Positions 26,287 through 35,465 are shown, numbered from the stretch's first letter. The stretch: 64,000 nt of DNA from Bacillus massiliigorillae (GCF_000380245.2 NZ_HG428741.1:377271-441270), one strand, 5' to 3'. Made by a program: numbers and translations. The notes: generated by a model from the letters alone, not told the origin.

Positions 26287-28062
26287 ATGTTTGGCAGATC
26301 GTATTTTTGTGGCGAAATTTTAGAAAGTGCCATTGGAGAAAAAGTAACACTAAAAGGATGGGTACAAAAACGAAGAGACCTTGGGGGATTAATCTTTATT
26401 GATCTTCGCGACCGTACTGGTATCGTTCAAGTTGTATTTAATCCTGATGTATCACAAGAAGCTTTAGCAATAGCAGAAAAAATTCGTAATGAATATGTAA
26501 TCAGTCTTACAGGTACAGTTATTGCTCGTGCTGAAGGAACAATTAATAAAAACTTAAAAACAGGTACAATTGAAGTAACAGCTGAAGAAGTAACAATTCT
26601 AAATGAGGCAAAAACAACACCATTTTTAATTGATGATAAAGATGATGTATCAGAAGACCTTCGTTTAAAATATCGTTATCTTGACCTTCGTCGTCCAAAA
26701 ATGTATGAAACTTTCAAAATGCGTCATGATGTAACAAAAACAGTTCGTAACTTCTTAGATACAGAAGGTTTCTTAGATGTTGAAACGCCAATGTTAACGA
26801 AAAGTACACCAGAAGGAGCGCGTGACTATTTAGTACCTAGCCGTGTTCATGATGGAGAATTCTACGCATTGCCACAAAGTCCTCAATTATTTAAACAATT
26901 ATTAATGGTTGCTGGCTTTGAGCGTTATTATCAAATTGCTCGCTGCTTCCGTGATGAAGATTTACGTGCAGATCGTCAACCTGAATTCACGCAAATAGAT
27001 ATTGAAACTAGCTTTATGAGTCAAGAGGACATTATGGGTATGACAGAGCGCATGATGCAAAAGGTTATGAAAGATGTAAAAGGTGTTGATATTACATTAC
27101 CTTTACCTCGCATGACATATGATGAAGCTATGAGTCGTTTTGGTTCTGATAAGCCAGATACTCGTTTTGGTCTTGAATTAGTGGATGTATCTGAAATCGT
27201 GAAAGATTCTAGCTTTAAAGTATTCGCAAGTGCCATTGCTACTGGTGGACAAGTTAAAGCAATCAATGTGAAGGGTGCTGCAGAGAAGTACTCTCGTAAA
27301 GATATTGATGCATTAGGTGCATTTGCTGCTGTTTATGGAGCAAAAGGTCTAGCATGGTTAAAAGTAGATGCAGAAGGCTTAAAAGGACCAATTGCGAAGT
27401 TCTTTGAAGGTGAAGAAGGTGCTGCACTTACAGCTACTTTAAAAGCACAAGATGGAGATTTATTACTATTTGTTGCAGACAACAAAACGGTTGTAGCTGA
27501 TGCGTTAGGAGCACTTCGTGGTAAGCTTGCTAAAGACCTAGATTTAATTGATGAAAATGTATTCAATTTCTTATGGGTAACAGATTGGCCACTACTTGAG
27601 TATGATGCAGAATCTGGTCGTTATTTCGCTGCTCACCATCCATTTACTATGCCATTTAGAGAAGATATTGATAAGTTAGATACAGAACCTCAAAATGCTC
27701 GTGCACAAGCTTATGATATCGTATTAAATGGTTACGAGCTTGGTGGTGGATCACTTCGTATCTTCGAAAGAGATATTCAAATGAAAATGTTTAAAGTACT
27801 TGGATTCTCTGATGAAGAAGCACAAGAGCAATTTGGTTTCTTATTAGATGCATTTGATTATGGTACTCCTCCGCATGGTGGTATCGCTCTTGGTTTAGAC
27901 CGTCTTGTTATGCTACTAGCTGGTAGAACAAACCTAAGAGATACAATTGCATTCCCTAAAACTGCTAGTGCAAGTTGTCTTCTAACAGAAGCTCCAAGCC
28001 CAGTAAGTGTGGACCAATTAATCGAATTACGATTGGCATTAACTGGACAAAAAAAGGACTAA
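26287..28062 (+). CDS. aspS: Aspartyl-tRNA synthetase
   Basis: This 591-residue bacterial-type AspRS starts MFGRSYFCGEI. The N-terminal OB anticodon-binding domain has LKGWVQKRRDLGGLIFIDLR. The class II core has PEGARDYLVPSR, the flipping loop in ALPQSPQLFKQ, motif 2 RCFRDEDLRADRQPEF and motif 3 GIALGLDRLVMLL. The GAD insertion domain (about 290-410) is typical of bacteria. GGGAGG lies upstream of ATG 26287. It shares the hisS T-box leader. Confidence 0.97.
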   Translation: MFGRSYFCGEILESAIGEKVTLKGWVQKRRDLGGLIFIDLRDRTGIVQVVFNPDVSQEALAIAEKIRNEYVISLTGTVIARAEGTINKNLKTGTIEVTAEEVTILNEAKTTPFLIDDKDDVSEDLRLKYRYLDLRRPKMYETFKMRHDVTKTVRNFLDTEGFLDVETPMLTKSTPEGARDYLVPSRVHDGEFYALPQSPQLFKQLLMVAGFERYYQIARCFRDEDLRADRQPEFTQIDIETSFMSQEDIMGMTERMMQKVMKDVKGVDITLPLPRMTYDEAMSRFGSDKPDTRFGLELVDVSEIVKDSSFKVFASAIATGGQVKAINVKGAAEKYSRKDIDALGAFAAVYGAKGLAWLKVDAEGLKGPIAKFFEGEEGAALTATLKAQDGDLLLFVADNKTVVADALGALRGKLAKDLDLIDENVFNFLWVTDWPLLEYDAESGRYFAAHHPFTMPFREDIDKLDTEPQNARAQAYDIVLNGYELGGGSLRIFERDIQMKMFKVLGFSDEEAQEQFGFLLDAFDYGTPPHGGIALGLDRLVMLLAGRTNLRDTIAFPKTASASCLLTEAPSPVSVDQLIELRLALTGQKKD

Positions 28063-28080
28063 AGAATCACCCAGTATCGC

Positions 28081-28110
28081 TTGAAAACGATTGTTTCAAT
28101 GTGATATGAT
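28081..28110 (+). promoter_or_regulatory. 6S RNA promoter
   Basis: TTGAAA (28081-28086), 18-base spacer, TATGAT (28105-28110), placing the transcription start close to the base of the 6S RNA closing stem. Confidence 0.65.
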
Positions 28111-28116
28111 ACATTC

Positions 28117-28320
28117 ATCAAGTAAGAGTCCTGATATGTACGTTATCTTCACCTATAAGTTTTGACCGAACACTTATAGTTTCGGGAGCTCTAGGTTTTG
28201 CAAATGCGTAAATGCCTCATTCGTTGTGGACTTACAATATTGCAAACGGAGCACCCACCTGCGTAGAGCGGGTTCAAAACGAAGGCGGAAACGGCATGAT
28301 CGGGGCTCTTACGCCTTTTT
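28117..28320 (+). ncRNA. bsrA: 6S RNA (6S-1/BsrA type)
   Basis: The aspS-tcdA gap is the location of 6S-1 RNA in B. subtilis. The segment has the expected architecture: a closing stem TAAGAGTCCTGAT (28123-28135) with ATCGGGGCTCTTA (28299-28311) and an internal region with the characteristic TTTTGACCGAACACTTATAG and CGGGAGCTC. A large central bubble would mimic an open promoter. It is about 190-200 bases and ends in a T-rich tract. 6S RNA binds RNA polymerase holoenzyme and dampens sigma-A promoters in stationary phase. An ORF running through it (28226-28585) is not credible. Confidence 0.85.
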
Positions 28321-28354
28321 ATGGATTAAATGCGCGAGATGCGCTTTGAGTAAG

Positions 28355-28392
28355 AACGGAGAATCTCATTTGAAGAGATGCTCCGTTTTTTT
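28355..28392 (+). terminator. Terminator downstream of 6S RNA
   Basis: AACGGAG...CTCCGTT with inner ATCTC/GAGAT pairing, followed by seven Ts. Confidence 0.85.
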
Positions 28393-28420
28393 GTTCAAAA
28401 ATAAGAAAGTACATGATTTA

Positions 28421-28517
28421 GGGCATGGTGCCAAATCTTATACCTGCCCTTTTCCATTGAAGTTAAACTCAAGGGAAAAAGCATTCATGAAAAAGGACCG
28501 GTGCCGTTTTTTCTTTA
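28421..28517 (-). repeat. Dispersed hairpin repeat, copy C (internally deleted)
   Basis: On the minus strand it begins AAAGAAAAAACGGCACCGGTCC with a T run and ends GGGCAGGTATAAGATTTGGCA, matching both ends of copies A and B. The middle is shortened to about 50 bases with its own small hairpin (TTTTCCCTTGAG). It lies between the 6S RNA terminator and tcdA. Confidence 0.5.
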
Positions 28518-28621
28518 TTTTGTTATTTGTTGTAATATCATTTATAATACATATAAAACGTATGTTCTTTCTGGGAATTAAATGAAAATACATAAAATTT
28601 AGGAAGATGGAGTTGGGAGTT

Positions 28622-29389
28622 ATGTTGCATCAGTTTTCTCGAAATGAGTTAGCTATTGGAAAAGAAGGAATGGAAAAATTAAAGAATACAACAGTGGCTG
28701 TACTAGGAGTGGGTGGAGTTGGTTCATTTGCTGCGGAAGCTTTAGCACGCTCTGGAGTTGGACGTTTAATATTAGTAGATAAGGATGATGTAGATATTAC
28801 GAATGTGAATCGACAAATTCATGCTCTACTATCAACAGTTGGACAATTTAAAGCAGATTTAATGAAAGAAAGAATCGCAGATATTAATTCTGAATGTGAA
28901 GTTATTTCTTTAAGAATGTTTTATACGGAAGAAACGTATGAGGAATTTTTTAGCTATGGATTGGATTATGTAGTAGATGCTTCTGATACGATTTCATATA
29001 AAATCCATCTAATGAAAGAATGTTTAGAGCGAAATATTCCGATTATCTCAAGTATGGGTGCGGCAAATAAAATGGACCCAACACGTTTTCAAATTGCGGA
29101 TATATCTAAGACACATACAGATCCATTGGCGAAAGTTATTCGTACAAGATTACGAAAAGAAGGCATTAGAAAAGGAATTACAGTTGTCTTCTCTGATGAA
29201 AGTCCGATTGTTATTAGAGAGGATGTTGTGAAAGAAGTGGGCAATGAAGAGGCGAATATCCGTAAAGCGAAAATGCCACCGTCTTCAAACGCTTTTGTTC
29301 CATCTGTAGCAGGATTAATTGCGGCAAGTTGGGTTGTTCGTGAAATTGTGAAAGACGTTAAAATTGTTCGTATGAGTGACGACAAGTAA
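28622..29389 (+). CDS. tcdA: tRNA threonylcarbamoyladenosine dehydratase TcdA
   Basis: This 255-residue E1/ThiF-like ATP-dependent enzyme cyclises t6A37 to ct6A in ANN-decoding tRNAs. The Rossmann nucleotide loop is VLGVGGVGSFAAEALARSGVG near residue 25, then LVDKDDVDITNVNRQ, and the AANKMDPTRF region. It is the orthologue of B. subtilis YrvM, with the same start MLHQFSRNELAIGKEG. ATG 28622 has GGAGTTGGGAG upstream; the ATG at 28607 has a weaker context and would add MELGV. It is followed by rarA as in B. subtilis. Confidence 0.93.
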   Translation: MLHQFSRNELAIGKEGMEKLKNTTVAVLGVGGVGSFAAEALARSGVGRLILVDKDDVDITNVNRQIHALLSTVGQFKADLMKERIADINSECEVISLRMFYTEETYEEFFSYGLDYVVDASDTISYKIHLMKECLERNIPIISSMGAANKMDPTRFQIADISKTHTDPLAKVIRTRLRKEGIRKGITVVFSDESPIVIREDVVKEVGNEEANIRKAKMPPSSNAFVPSVAGLIAASWVVREIVKDVKIVRMSDDK

Positions 29390-29425
29390 CGAGAGAATTA
29401 TGCTCAGAAGGAGGTTTCGTTAGTC

Positions 29426-30709
29426 ATGTATCATGAACCTTTATCACATAGATTAAGACCTTCTATTATTGAAGAAGTTGTTGGTCAAGAGCACATTATC
29501 GGCCCTAATTCTGCACTTTTTAAAATGATAAAAAATGGACATGTTCCTTCGATGTTGTTATATGGCGAGCCGGGAACGGGGAAAACTTCACTCGCATATG
29601 CTATTGCGGGAAGTACGAAGAGAGACTTCTATGCCTTAAATGCAACAACATGTGGGAAGAAGGATGTTGAAAATGTCATCGAAGAAGCGCGATTAACGAG
29701 AAATGCACTTCTATTTCTTGATGAAATTCATCGTTTTAATAAAAGCCAACAAGACTCTCTTTTGAAAGCATTAGAAGAAGGTGTATTTGTATTAATTGGT
29801 GCCACGACAGAAAATCCCTTTCATAGTGTAAATAGTGCGATTCGATCTCGATGTGGACAAATTAAACAACTAAAGCCTTTGTCGCAGTCAGCTATCAAAA
29901 AATTATTAGAGCGAGCGGTTATAGATCCTAATAAAGGATTAGGAAAAATGAACATAACCATTGAAGATGTTTTATTGGATAAAATAGCAGCGACGACAAG
30001 TGATGGACGAACAGCATTGAATTTGCTTGAAGATATTGTTATGGCATCTGACCGAAGTGATGATGGCAGTATTATTATAGAAGAAGATGTGGTTAATCAG
30101 AGCATCGAGAATAAAGGATTTTCACATGATAACAAAGGTGATATTTACTATTCTTTGCTTTCTAGCTTTCAAAAAAGTATAAGAGGTAGTGACGTTAATG
30201 CGGCATTACATTATCTTGCTAGACTTTTAGAAGGTGGAGATTTAGTAGCCATCTGTCGTCGTTTACTAGTTATTGGCTACGAAGATATTGGGTTAGCGAA
30301 TCCAGAATTGTGTGCGCGAGTGTTACCAGCTATTCAGACAGTAGAACGTCTTGGTTTACCAGAAGCTAGAATTCCTTTAGCGAATATTGTTATTGAGTTA
30401 TGCTTATCAGCTAAGTCTAATTCAGCTTATGTTGCTTTAGATGCTGCTATTGCAGATGTTCGAAAAGGTAGAACAGGTGATATCCCTGCACACTTAAAGG
30501 ATGCTCATTATCAAGGAGCGAAGGAATTAGGACATGGAATAGGCTATAAATATCCGCATGATTATCCGAATAGCTGGGTGTATCAAGAATATTTACCGAA
30601 AGAATTGCAAGATGCCGTGTATTATCAACCGAAACAAGCGGGGGAAGAAAAAAAACTATCTATGATTCATGAACGATTGAACGGTTTAAGAAATCAATCA
30701 AAAAAATAA
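29426..30709 (+). CDS. rarA: Replication-associated recombination protein RarA
   Basis: This 427-residue AAA+ ATPase of the RarA/MgsA/WRNIP1 family acts at stalled replication forks. Walker A is GEPGTGKTSLAY (near 45), Walker B LLFLDEIHRFNKSQQD, sensor 1 GATTENPFHSVN, and the C-terminal tetramerisation domain contains DAHYQGAKELGHGIGYKYPHD. AGGAGG precedes ATG 29426. It is co-directional with tcdA (36-base gap) and ends before a strong terminator. Confidence 0.94.
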   Translation: MYHEPLSHRLRPSIIEEVVGQEHIIGPNSALFKMIKNGHVPSMLLYGEPGTGKTSLAYAIAGSTKRDFYALNATTCGKKDVENVIEEARLTRNALLFLDEIHRFNKSQQDSLLKALEEGVFVLIGATTENPFHSVNSAIRSRCGQIKQLKPLSQSAIKKLLERAVIDPNKGLGKMNITIEDVLLDKIAATTSDGRTALNLLEDIVMASDRSDDGSIIIEEDVVNQSIENKGFSHDNKGDIYYSLLSSFQKSIRGSDVNAALHYLARLLEGGDLVAICRRLLVIGYEDIGLANPELCARVLPAIQTVERLGLPEARIPLANIVIELCLSAKSNSAYVALDAAIADVRKGRTGDIPAHLKDAHYQGAKELGHGIGYKYPHDYPNSWVYQEYLPKELQDAVYYQPKQAGEEKKLSMIHERLNGLRNQSKK

Positions 30710-30767
30710 TCACACATTTCATGGTTATTTTGTTAAAATTAACTAAATAAGACTGCGTAGCAAAATG

Positions 30768-30818
30768 AAAGTGACACCATGAAATAATTTTACATTATGA
30801 ATGGTGTCACTTTTTTTT
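30768..30818 (+). terminator. rarA terminator
   Basis: AAAGTGACACCAT pairs with ATGGTGTCACTTT, followed by eight Ts. Confidence 0.92.
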
Positions 30819-30902
30819 GTATGTTTTCGTTGATAGTTTCATATAGTTACAAAGTCATATTCTTTATTGCAAGAAAATAGAAAAAAGGTAGGGAGTGGAA
30901 AG

Positions 30903-32225
30903 ATGAAAAGAGTATCGAGAAGTATTTTGAGTTTTATTTTGATTTTTGCATTATTTATGAGTCTAGCAGGCTCACCATCATCAGCTGCACAGACGGATCA
31001 AGTTCATTACTTGTCAATCGGTGATTCGTTGGCGAAGGGGCAAACACCGGACAAAAAAATTGATTTAGGTTTTTCTGATTTCACAGCAAATACATTTAAA
31101 GAAAAAAGTATCCTTGGTAGCTATTCAAAGGATTTTGCCGATTCAGGAGATAAAACTACGGATGTGTTAAACAAATTAACAACAGATTCTAAGCTACAAG
31201 AAGCGGTCAAAAAAGCAAACTTAATTACTATTTCTGCCGGAGCAAATGATATTTTACAAGAAGCAAAAATTGACCTTGCTGCAGGAACCATTACTTTTGA
31301 TGTAACAAAATTACCTGCTAAATTACAAGAAGTTGCTACAAACTATGCAAAAATCTTAGGAACAATTAAAGCTTTAAATCCTGAGGCTAAAGTATATGTT
31401 ATGGGTATTTATTTCCCATTCCCGTACCTTCCAGATCAAGCTCAAGTTACTCAACTTGCTTCGCTTGCAAAAACATTAAACAAAACAGTCTCAGAAGCTA
31501 CTATTCTTGGTGGGGCAACATTTGTTTCAGTTTATGAGCAAATGGGCGGAGATGATATGGCTGCGTTAAAGAAGAACTTGCCTAATGCGACAGATATTCA
31601 TCCAAATATTGATGGATATAAAATCATGAGCGCTGCATTATTAGAGGCTATTGCTAAGCAAATAACGCCTGAGCCGAATCCAGAACCAAAACCAGAGCCT
31701 ACGGTTCCAGCTGATATAAAAGGTCATTGGGCTGAGAAAGAACTGTCATATTTAGTATCCAATAATGTGTTATCAGTAGATGAAAAAGGATTTGTGTATC
31801 CAGATAAAGCTATTACGAGAGCAGAAGTTGCAATGATTCTATACAGCTCGATTCCAATGACAAAAGAAATTCCTGTTGATCCAGGATACAAAGATGTACC
31901 CAAAAACCATCCAGCTTATATGGCGATTGCTAAATTAACTGCACTTGGTGTATTTACGAAAGCAGAGAAATTTAATCCGAACGATAGCCTTACTAGAATA
32001 CAGTTAGCGAAAGTAGTTTCAACTGCATTTAAGTTGAAAGCAGAAGGTAAGCCAGTTGTATTTAAAGATGTTCCTAAGACATACTGGGGTTACAATGCTG
32101 TTCAAGCAGTAGCTACTAATAAGTTAATGTTAGGTAGCAACGGTTCATTTGATTTATACTCTTCTACTACAAGAGGTCAATTTGCGGCAGTAGCAGTAAG
32201 AGCATTGCAAAGCGTTGCAAAATAA
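30903..32225 (+). CDS. Secreted SGNH/GDSL hydrolase with SLH domains
   Basis: This 440-residue exported protein has a signal peptide (about 1-27, ending SSAA) and an SGNH-hydrolase domain (about 30-255) with block I LSIGDSLAKG (catalytic Ser), block III ISAGANDIL and block V DIHPNIDGYKIM (Asp, His). A proline-rich PEPNPEPKPEPT linker is followed by three S-layer-homology repeats (about 275-438), starting DIKGHWAEKELSYLV. SLH repeats bind pyruvylated secondary cell-wall polymer, so the enzyme is probably displayed on the surface and acts on an ester (lipid or acetylated glycan). ATG 30903 is nearest to AGGGAGTGGA. It is a monocistronic unit flanked by terminators. Confidence 0.88.
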   Translation: MKRVSRSILSFILIFALFMSLAGSPSSAAQTDQVHYLSIGDSLAKGQTPDKKIDLGFSDFTANTFKEKSILGSYSKDFADSGDKTTDVLNKLTTDSKLQEAVKKANLITISAGANDILQEAKIDLAAGTITFDVTKLPAKLQEVATNYAKILGTIKALNPEAKVYVMGIYFPFPYLPDQAQVTQLASLAKTLNKTVSEATILGGATFVSVYEQMGGDDMAALKKNLPNATDIHPNIDGYKIMSAALLEAIAKQITPEPNPEPKPEPTVPADIKGHWAEKELSYLVSNNVLSVDEKGFVYPDKAITRAEVAMILYSSIPMTKEIPVDPGYKDVPKNHPAYMAIAKLTALGVFTKAEKFNPNDSLTRIQLAKVVSTAFKLKAEGKPVVFKDVPKTYWGYNAVQAVATNKLMLGSNGSFDLYSSTTRGQFAAVAVRALQSVAK

Positions 32226-32263
32226 GTTACTCATGTAGGAAATTCATTATAAGAATATTCATT

Positions 32264-32302
32264 TGCCATGCTCATGTTTAAATTGAGCATGGCTTCTTTT
32301 TC
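32264..32302 (+). terminator. SLH hydrolase terminator
   Basis: GCCATGCTCA pairs with TGAGCATGGC, followed by a T-rich tract interrupted by Cs. Confidence 0.8.
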
Positions 32303-32397
32303 TATCGTTTTTATTATTCAGGGAATTTTTTACATGTGTGAGTTTAAAATGTTTGTAGTTTGTTACAATACGGTATAATAGAAGTAAATACATTGTT

Positions 32398-32417
32398 ATA
32401 CTTAAGTATGATATAAT
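32398..32417 (+). promoter_or_regulatory. Candidate cymR promoter with palindromic operator
   Basis: An extended -10 (TGATATAAT, 32409-32417) is preceded by the perfect 12-base palindrome ATACTTAAGTAT (32398-32409). A second TATAAT lies at 32374-32379. The palindrome would sit between -10 and -35, as expected for a repressor site. Which protein binds it is not known from the sequence. Confidence 0.4.
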
Positions 32418-32504
32418 TTCAAAAGTCTATTTAATTCAGGTTATTGGATAACTTACGGTCGTACATAAACATTATGTAATAAATTTAATTGGGGTGCTAT
32501 ATAT

Positions 32505-32924
32505 ATGAAAATTTCTACTAAAGGACGTTATGGTTTAACGATTATGATAGAACTTGCAAAGAAGCATGGAGAAGGGCCTACTTCATTAAAGTCGATTGCC
32601 CAAAGACATGATTTATCCGAGCACTATTTGGAGCAATTAATTGCTCCGCTAAGAAACGCTGGTCTAGTTAGAAGTATTAGAGGCGCATACGGTGGATATG
32701 TGTTAGCGAAGGATCCAAATGTAATCACTTCTGGGGATATTATCAGAGTGTTAGAAGGACCTATTAGTCCAGTAGAAGGTATTGAAGATGAAGAACCTGC
32801 AAAAAGAGCGCTATGGATTCGAATTCGTGATGCAGTAAAAGATGTTCTAGACACAACAACTCTAGAAGATTTAGCAAACTACAATGAAGATGATAATATC
32901 GAATCTTATATGTATTATATTTAA
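32505..32924 (+). CDS. cymR: Rrf2-family cysteine metabolism repressor CymR
   Basis: This 139-residue winged-helix regulator starts MKISTKGRYGLTIMIELAKK, with the recognition helix region HDLSEHYLEQLIAPLRNAGLV and wing RGAYGGYVLA. It lacks the three clustered cysteines of iron-sulfur Rrf2 proteins such as IscR, as expected for CymR. CymR works with CysK to repress cysteine biosynthesis and sulfur uptake genes. Position immediately upstream of the cysteine desulfurase and mnmA is conserved in Bacillus. The spacing is interrupted here by a 170-base repeat. Confidence 0.92.
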   Translation: MKISTKGRYGLTIMIELAKKHGEGPTSLKSIAQRHDLSEHYLEQLIAPLRNAGLVRSIRGAYGGYVLAKDPNVITSGDIIRVLEGPISPVEGIEDEEPAKRALWIRIRDAVKDVLDTTTLEDLANYNEDDNIESYMYYI

Positions 32925-32928
32925 ATAA

Positions 32929-33097
32929 AGAAAAACCGTCACCGGTCTTTTTTGATTGATGCTTTTGCTTCTTGAAATACTCCCAATAAAAAAGGGCTAT
33001 GAGGCAGAAATAAGATAAGCTGTTCTTGAAAACTCGCACTTGGTTTTCAAAACAGATTGGCTTATTTCCGAGCATGGCAGGTGAAAGGTTAGACAGA
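32929..33097 (+). repeat. Dispersed hairpin repeat, copy B
   Basis: It begins five bases after the cymR stop with GAAAAACCGTCACCGGTC and a T run. It contains a long stem-loop (AAATAAGATAAGCTGTT... against ...AACAGATTGGCTTATTT, apex near GAAAACT/GGTTTTC) and ends GGCAGGTGAAAGGTTAGACA. It is homologous over its length to the minus-strand copy at 22636-22803. It fills nearly the whole cymR-iscS gap and contains no ORF. Confidence 0.75.
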
Positions 33098-33151
33098 GAA
33101 AAATCATCACTGTCTTTTTATTAATAAACATAAATAAAGGAGGGAGAGGTA

Positions 33152-34297
33152 GTGGAACGAATCTATCTCGATCATGCCGCTACAACTCCTATGCATCCAG
33201 ATGTAGCACATGAAATGATGAAAGCGATGCAAGAGAACTATGGTAATCCATCAAGCATTCACTACTTTGGAAGAGAAGCGCGTAAGGCCATCAATGAAGC
33301 GCGCCGACAATTAGCAAAAACGATTGCAGCTAAAGAAAATGAAATCATTTTTACTAGTGGTGGTACTGAAAGTGACAACCATGCACTTACTGGTGTAGCT
33401 TATGCATATGCGAATAAAGGTAAACATATAATTACGACAGCCATTGAACATCATGCTGTATTGCATACATGTCAACATTTGGAGAAGCAAGGATTTGAAG
33501 TAACGTATTTACCAGTAAATGACCAAGGGCAAATATTGCTAGAAGACTTACAAAATGCATTAAGAGATGATACAATACTGGTTTCTATTATGTTTGGAAA
33601 TAATGAAGTAGGAACGCTTCAAGATGTACAAGCTATTGGTGAAATGTTACATGACCACCAAGCGTATTTTCATACAGATGCTGTTCAAGCATATGGTATT
33701 ATGCCAATTAATGTACAAGAAATGAAAATTGATTTGCTCTCTGTATCCTCTCATAAAATCAATGGTCCAAAAGGAATAGGCTTTCTTTATTGTAAAGATG
33801 GAATTGCCCTTGAACCTGTAATGCATGGTGGAGAACAAGAGAAAAAGCGAAGAGCTGGAACAGAAAATCTTCCTGCCATTCTTGGATTTGCGAAAGCTGC
33901 TACAATTGCACAAGAAATGATGGTAGAGAAGCAACAGTTATACAAGCAATTTAAAGAGCAAATGATTCATATTTTTACAGAAGAGCAAATGGCTTTTTCT
34001 GTGAATGGTACACTTGAGAATTCGTTGCCTCATGTGTTGAATATTAGTTTTCCAGGAACAAATATTGAGGTTATGCTTGCTAATCTTGATATTATGGGTA
34101 TTGCTGCTTCAAGTGGTTCAGCATGTACAGCAGGAACTATTGATCCATCACATGTATTAGTAGCGATGTTCGGTAAAAATCATGAAAAAACGACGAATTC
34201 AATTCGATTTAGTTTCGGTTTAAATAATACGAGTGACCAAGTAAAACAGGTTGCGAATGAAATAGTGAGAATTGTAAAGCGTCTTACGAAACAATAA
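33152..34297 (+). CDS. iscS: Cysteine desulfurase (IscS/YrvO type)
   Basis: This 381-residue PLP enzyme takes sulfur from cysteine. Motifs are YLDHAATTPMHP at the start, TSGGTESDNHAL, TAIEHHAVLH, the PLP lysine in SSHKINGPKGIGFLY and the active-site cysteine loop SSGSACTAG. In B. subtilis the equivalent YrvO supplies sulfur directly to MnmA, encoded next (22-base gap). GTG 33152 follows AAGGAGG. The C-terminus is of the short class I type. Confidence 0.94.
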   Translation: MERIYLDHAATTPMHPDVAHEMMKAMQENYGNPSSIHYFGREARKAINEARRQLAKTIAAKENEIIFTSGGTESDNHALTGVAYAYANKGKHIITTAIEHHAVLHTCQHLEKQGFEVTYLPVNDQGQILLEDLQNALRDDTILVSIMFGNNEVGTLQDVQAIGEMLHDHQAYFHTDAVQAYGIMPINVQEMKIDLLSVSSHKINGPKGIGFLYCKDGIALEPVMHGGEQEKKRRAGTENLPAILGFAKAATIAQEMMVEKQQLYKQFKEQMIHIFTEEQMAFSVNGTLENSLPHVLNISFPGTNIEVMLANLDIMGIAASSGSACTAGTIDPSHVLVAMFGKNHEKTTNSIRFSFGLNNTSDQVKQVANEIVRIVKRLTKQ

Positions 34298-34318
34298 ATA
34301 AAGTGGGGTAAGAAAGCA

Positions 34319-35434
34319 ATGACGAAAGCACCAAAAGATACCCGCGTTGTAGTTGGAATGTCTGGAGGAGTTGATTCCTCTGTAGCCGCTCTTTTACTAA
34401 AACAACAAGGTTATGATGTAATTGGTATTTTTATGAAAAATTGGGATGATACAGATGAAAATGGCTTCTGTACAGCAACGGAAGACTATGAAGATGTAAT
34501 GAAAGTTTGCGAACAAATTGGCATCCCTTATTATGCAGTAAACTTTGAAAAGCAGTATTGGGATAAGGTATTCACGTATTTCTTAGATGAATATCGTGCA
34601 GGAAGAACACCGAATCCTGATGTAATGTGTAACAAAGAAATTAAATTCAAGGCGTTTCTTGAACATGCCATTAGCCTTGGAGCAGATTATTTAGCTACAG
34701 GTCATTATGCACGAGTTGAATATTGTGATGGAGAATACAAGATGCTTCGTGGTGTTGATGATAATAAAGACCAAACGTATTTCTTAAATCAACTTACACA
34801 AGCACAATTGGAAAAAGTCATGTTCCCGCTTGGACATCTTCCAAAGCCTGAAGTACGCCGAATTGCTGCTGAAGCAGGCTTAGCGACTGCGAAGAAAAAA
34901 GATTCTACTGGAATTTGCTTCATCGGAGAAAGAAACTTTAAAGAATTCCTTAGCAATTATTTACCTGCACAGCCTGGTAATATGGAAACAATGGACGGAG
35001 AAGTGAAGGGTAAACATGATGGCTTAATGTATCATACAATTGGTCAACGTCATGGTCTTGGAATCGGTGGAAGCGGTGATCCGTGGTTTGCGGTTGGGAA
35101 AGACTTAAAACGCAATGTGCTATATGTAGCTCAAGGGTTTGAAAATGAAGTATTATACTCTACTTCCCTTCAAGCTGTGAACGTGAGCTGGGTATCGAAT
35201 CAACCAAAGTCAGTAGAATTCAAATGTACGGCTAAGTTCCGATATCGTCAAACTGATAATGGCGTGACGGTGAAAATCTTAGCAGATGATCGTGTCGAGG
35301 TTATTTTTGATGAGCCTACACGCGCTATCACACCAGGTCAAGCTGTTGTATTTTATGATGGTGATGAGTGCCTTGGTGGCGGAACGATTGATACGATATA
35401 CAAAAATGGTGAACAGCTTACTTATGTAGGATAA
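34319..35434 (+). CDS. mnmA: tRNA-specific 2-thiouridylase MnmA
   Basis: This 371-residue PP-loop ATP pyrophosphatase installs the 2-thio group on U34 of Lys, Glu and Gln tRNAs. The PP-loop is GMSGGVDSSVAALL (residue 13 on). Catalytic cysteines are in NPDVMCNKEIKF and DSTGICFIGERNF. The C-terminal beta-barrel starts near residue 280. The desulfurase encoded just upstream is the likely sulfur donor. A terminator follows. Confidence 0.96.
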   Translation: MTKAPKDTRVVVGMSGGVDSSVAALLLKQQGYDVIGIFMKNWDDTDENGFCTATEDYEDVMKVCEQIGIPYYAVNFEKQYWDKVFTYFLDEYRAGRTPNPDVMCNKEIKFKAFLEHAISLGADYLATGHYARVEYCDGEYKMLRGVDDNKDQTYFLNQLTQAQLEKVMFPLGHLPKPEVRRIAAEAGLATAKKKDSTGICFIGERNFKEFLSNYLPAQPGNMETMDGEVKGKHDGLMYHTIGQRHGLGIGGSGDPWFAVGKDLKRNVLYVAQGFENEVLYSTSLQAVNVSWVSNQPKSVEFKCTAKFRYRQTDNGVTVKILADDRVEVIFDEPTRAITPGQAVVFYDGDECLGGGTIDTIYKNGEQLTYVG

Positions 35435-35465
35435 TGAGACTGTGCTTAATAGCAGATTCAATGAG

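Noticed and set aside
28226..28585. 119-codon ORF after aspS
   Set aside because: Runs through the 6S RNA, its terminator and a dispersed repeat; composition is not protein-like.
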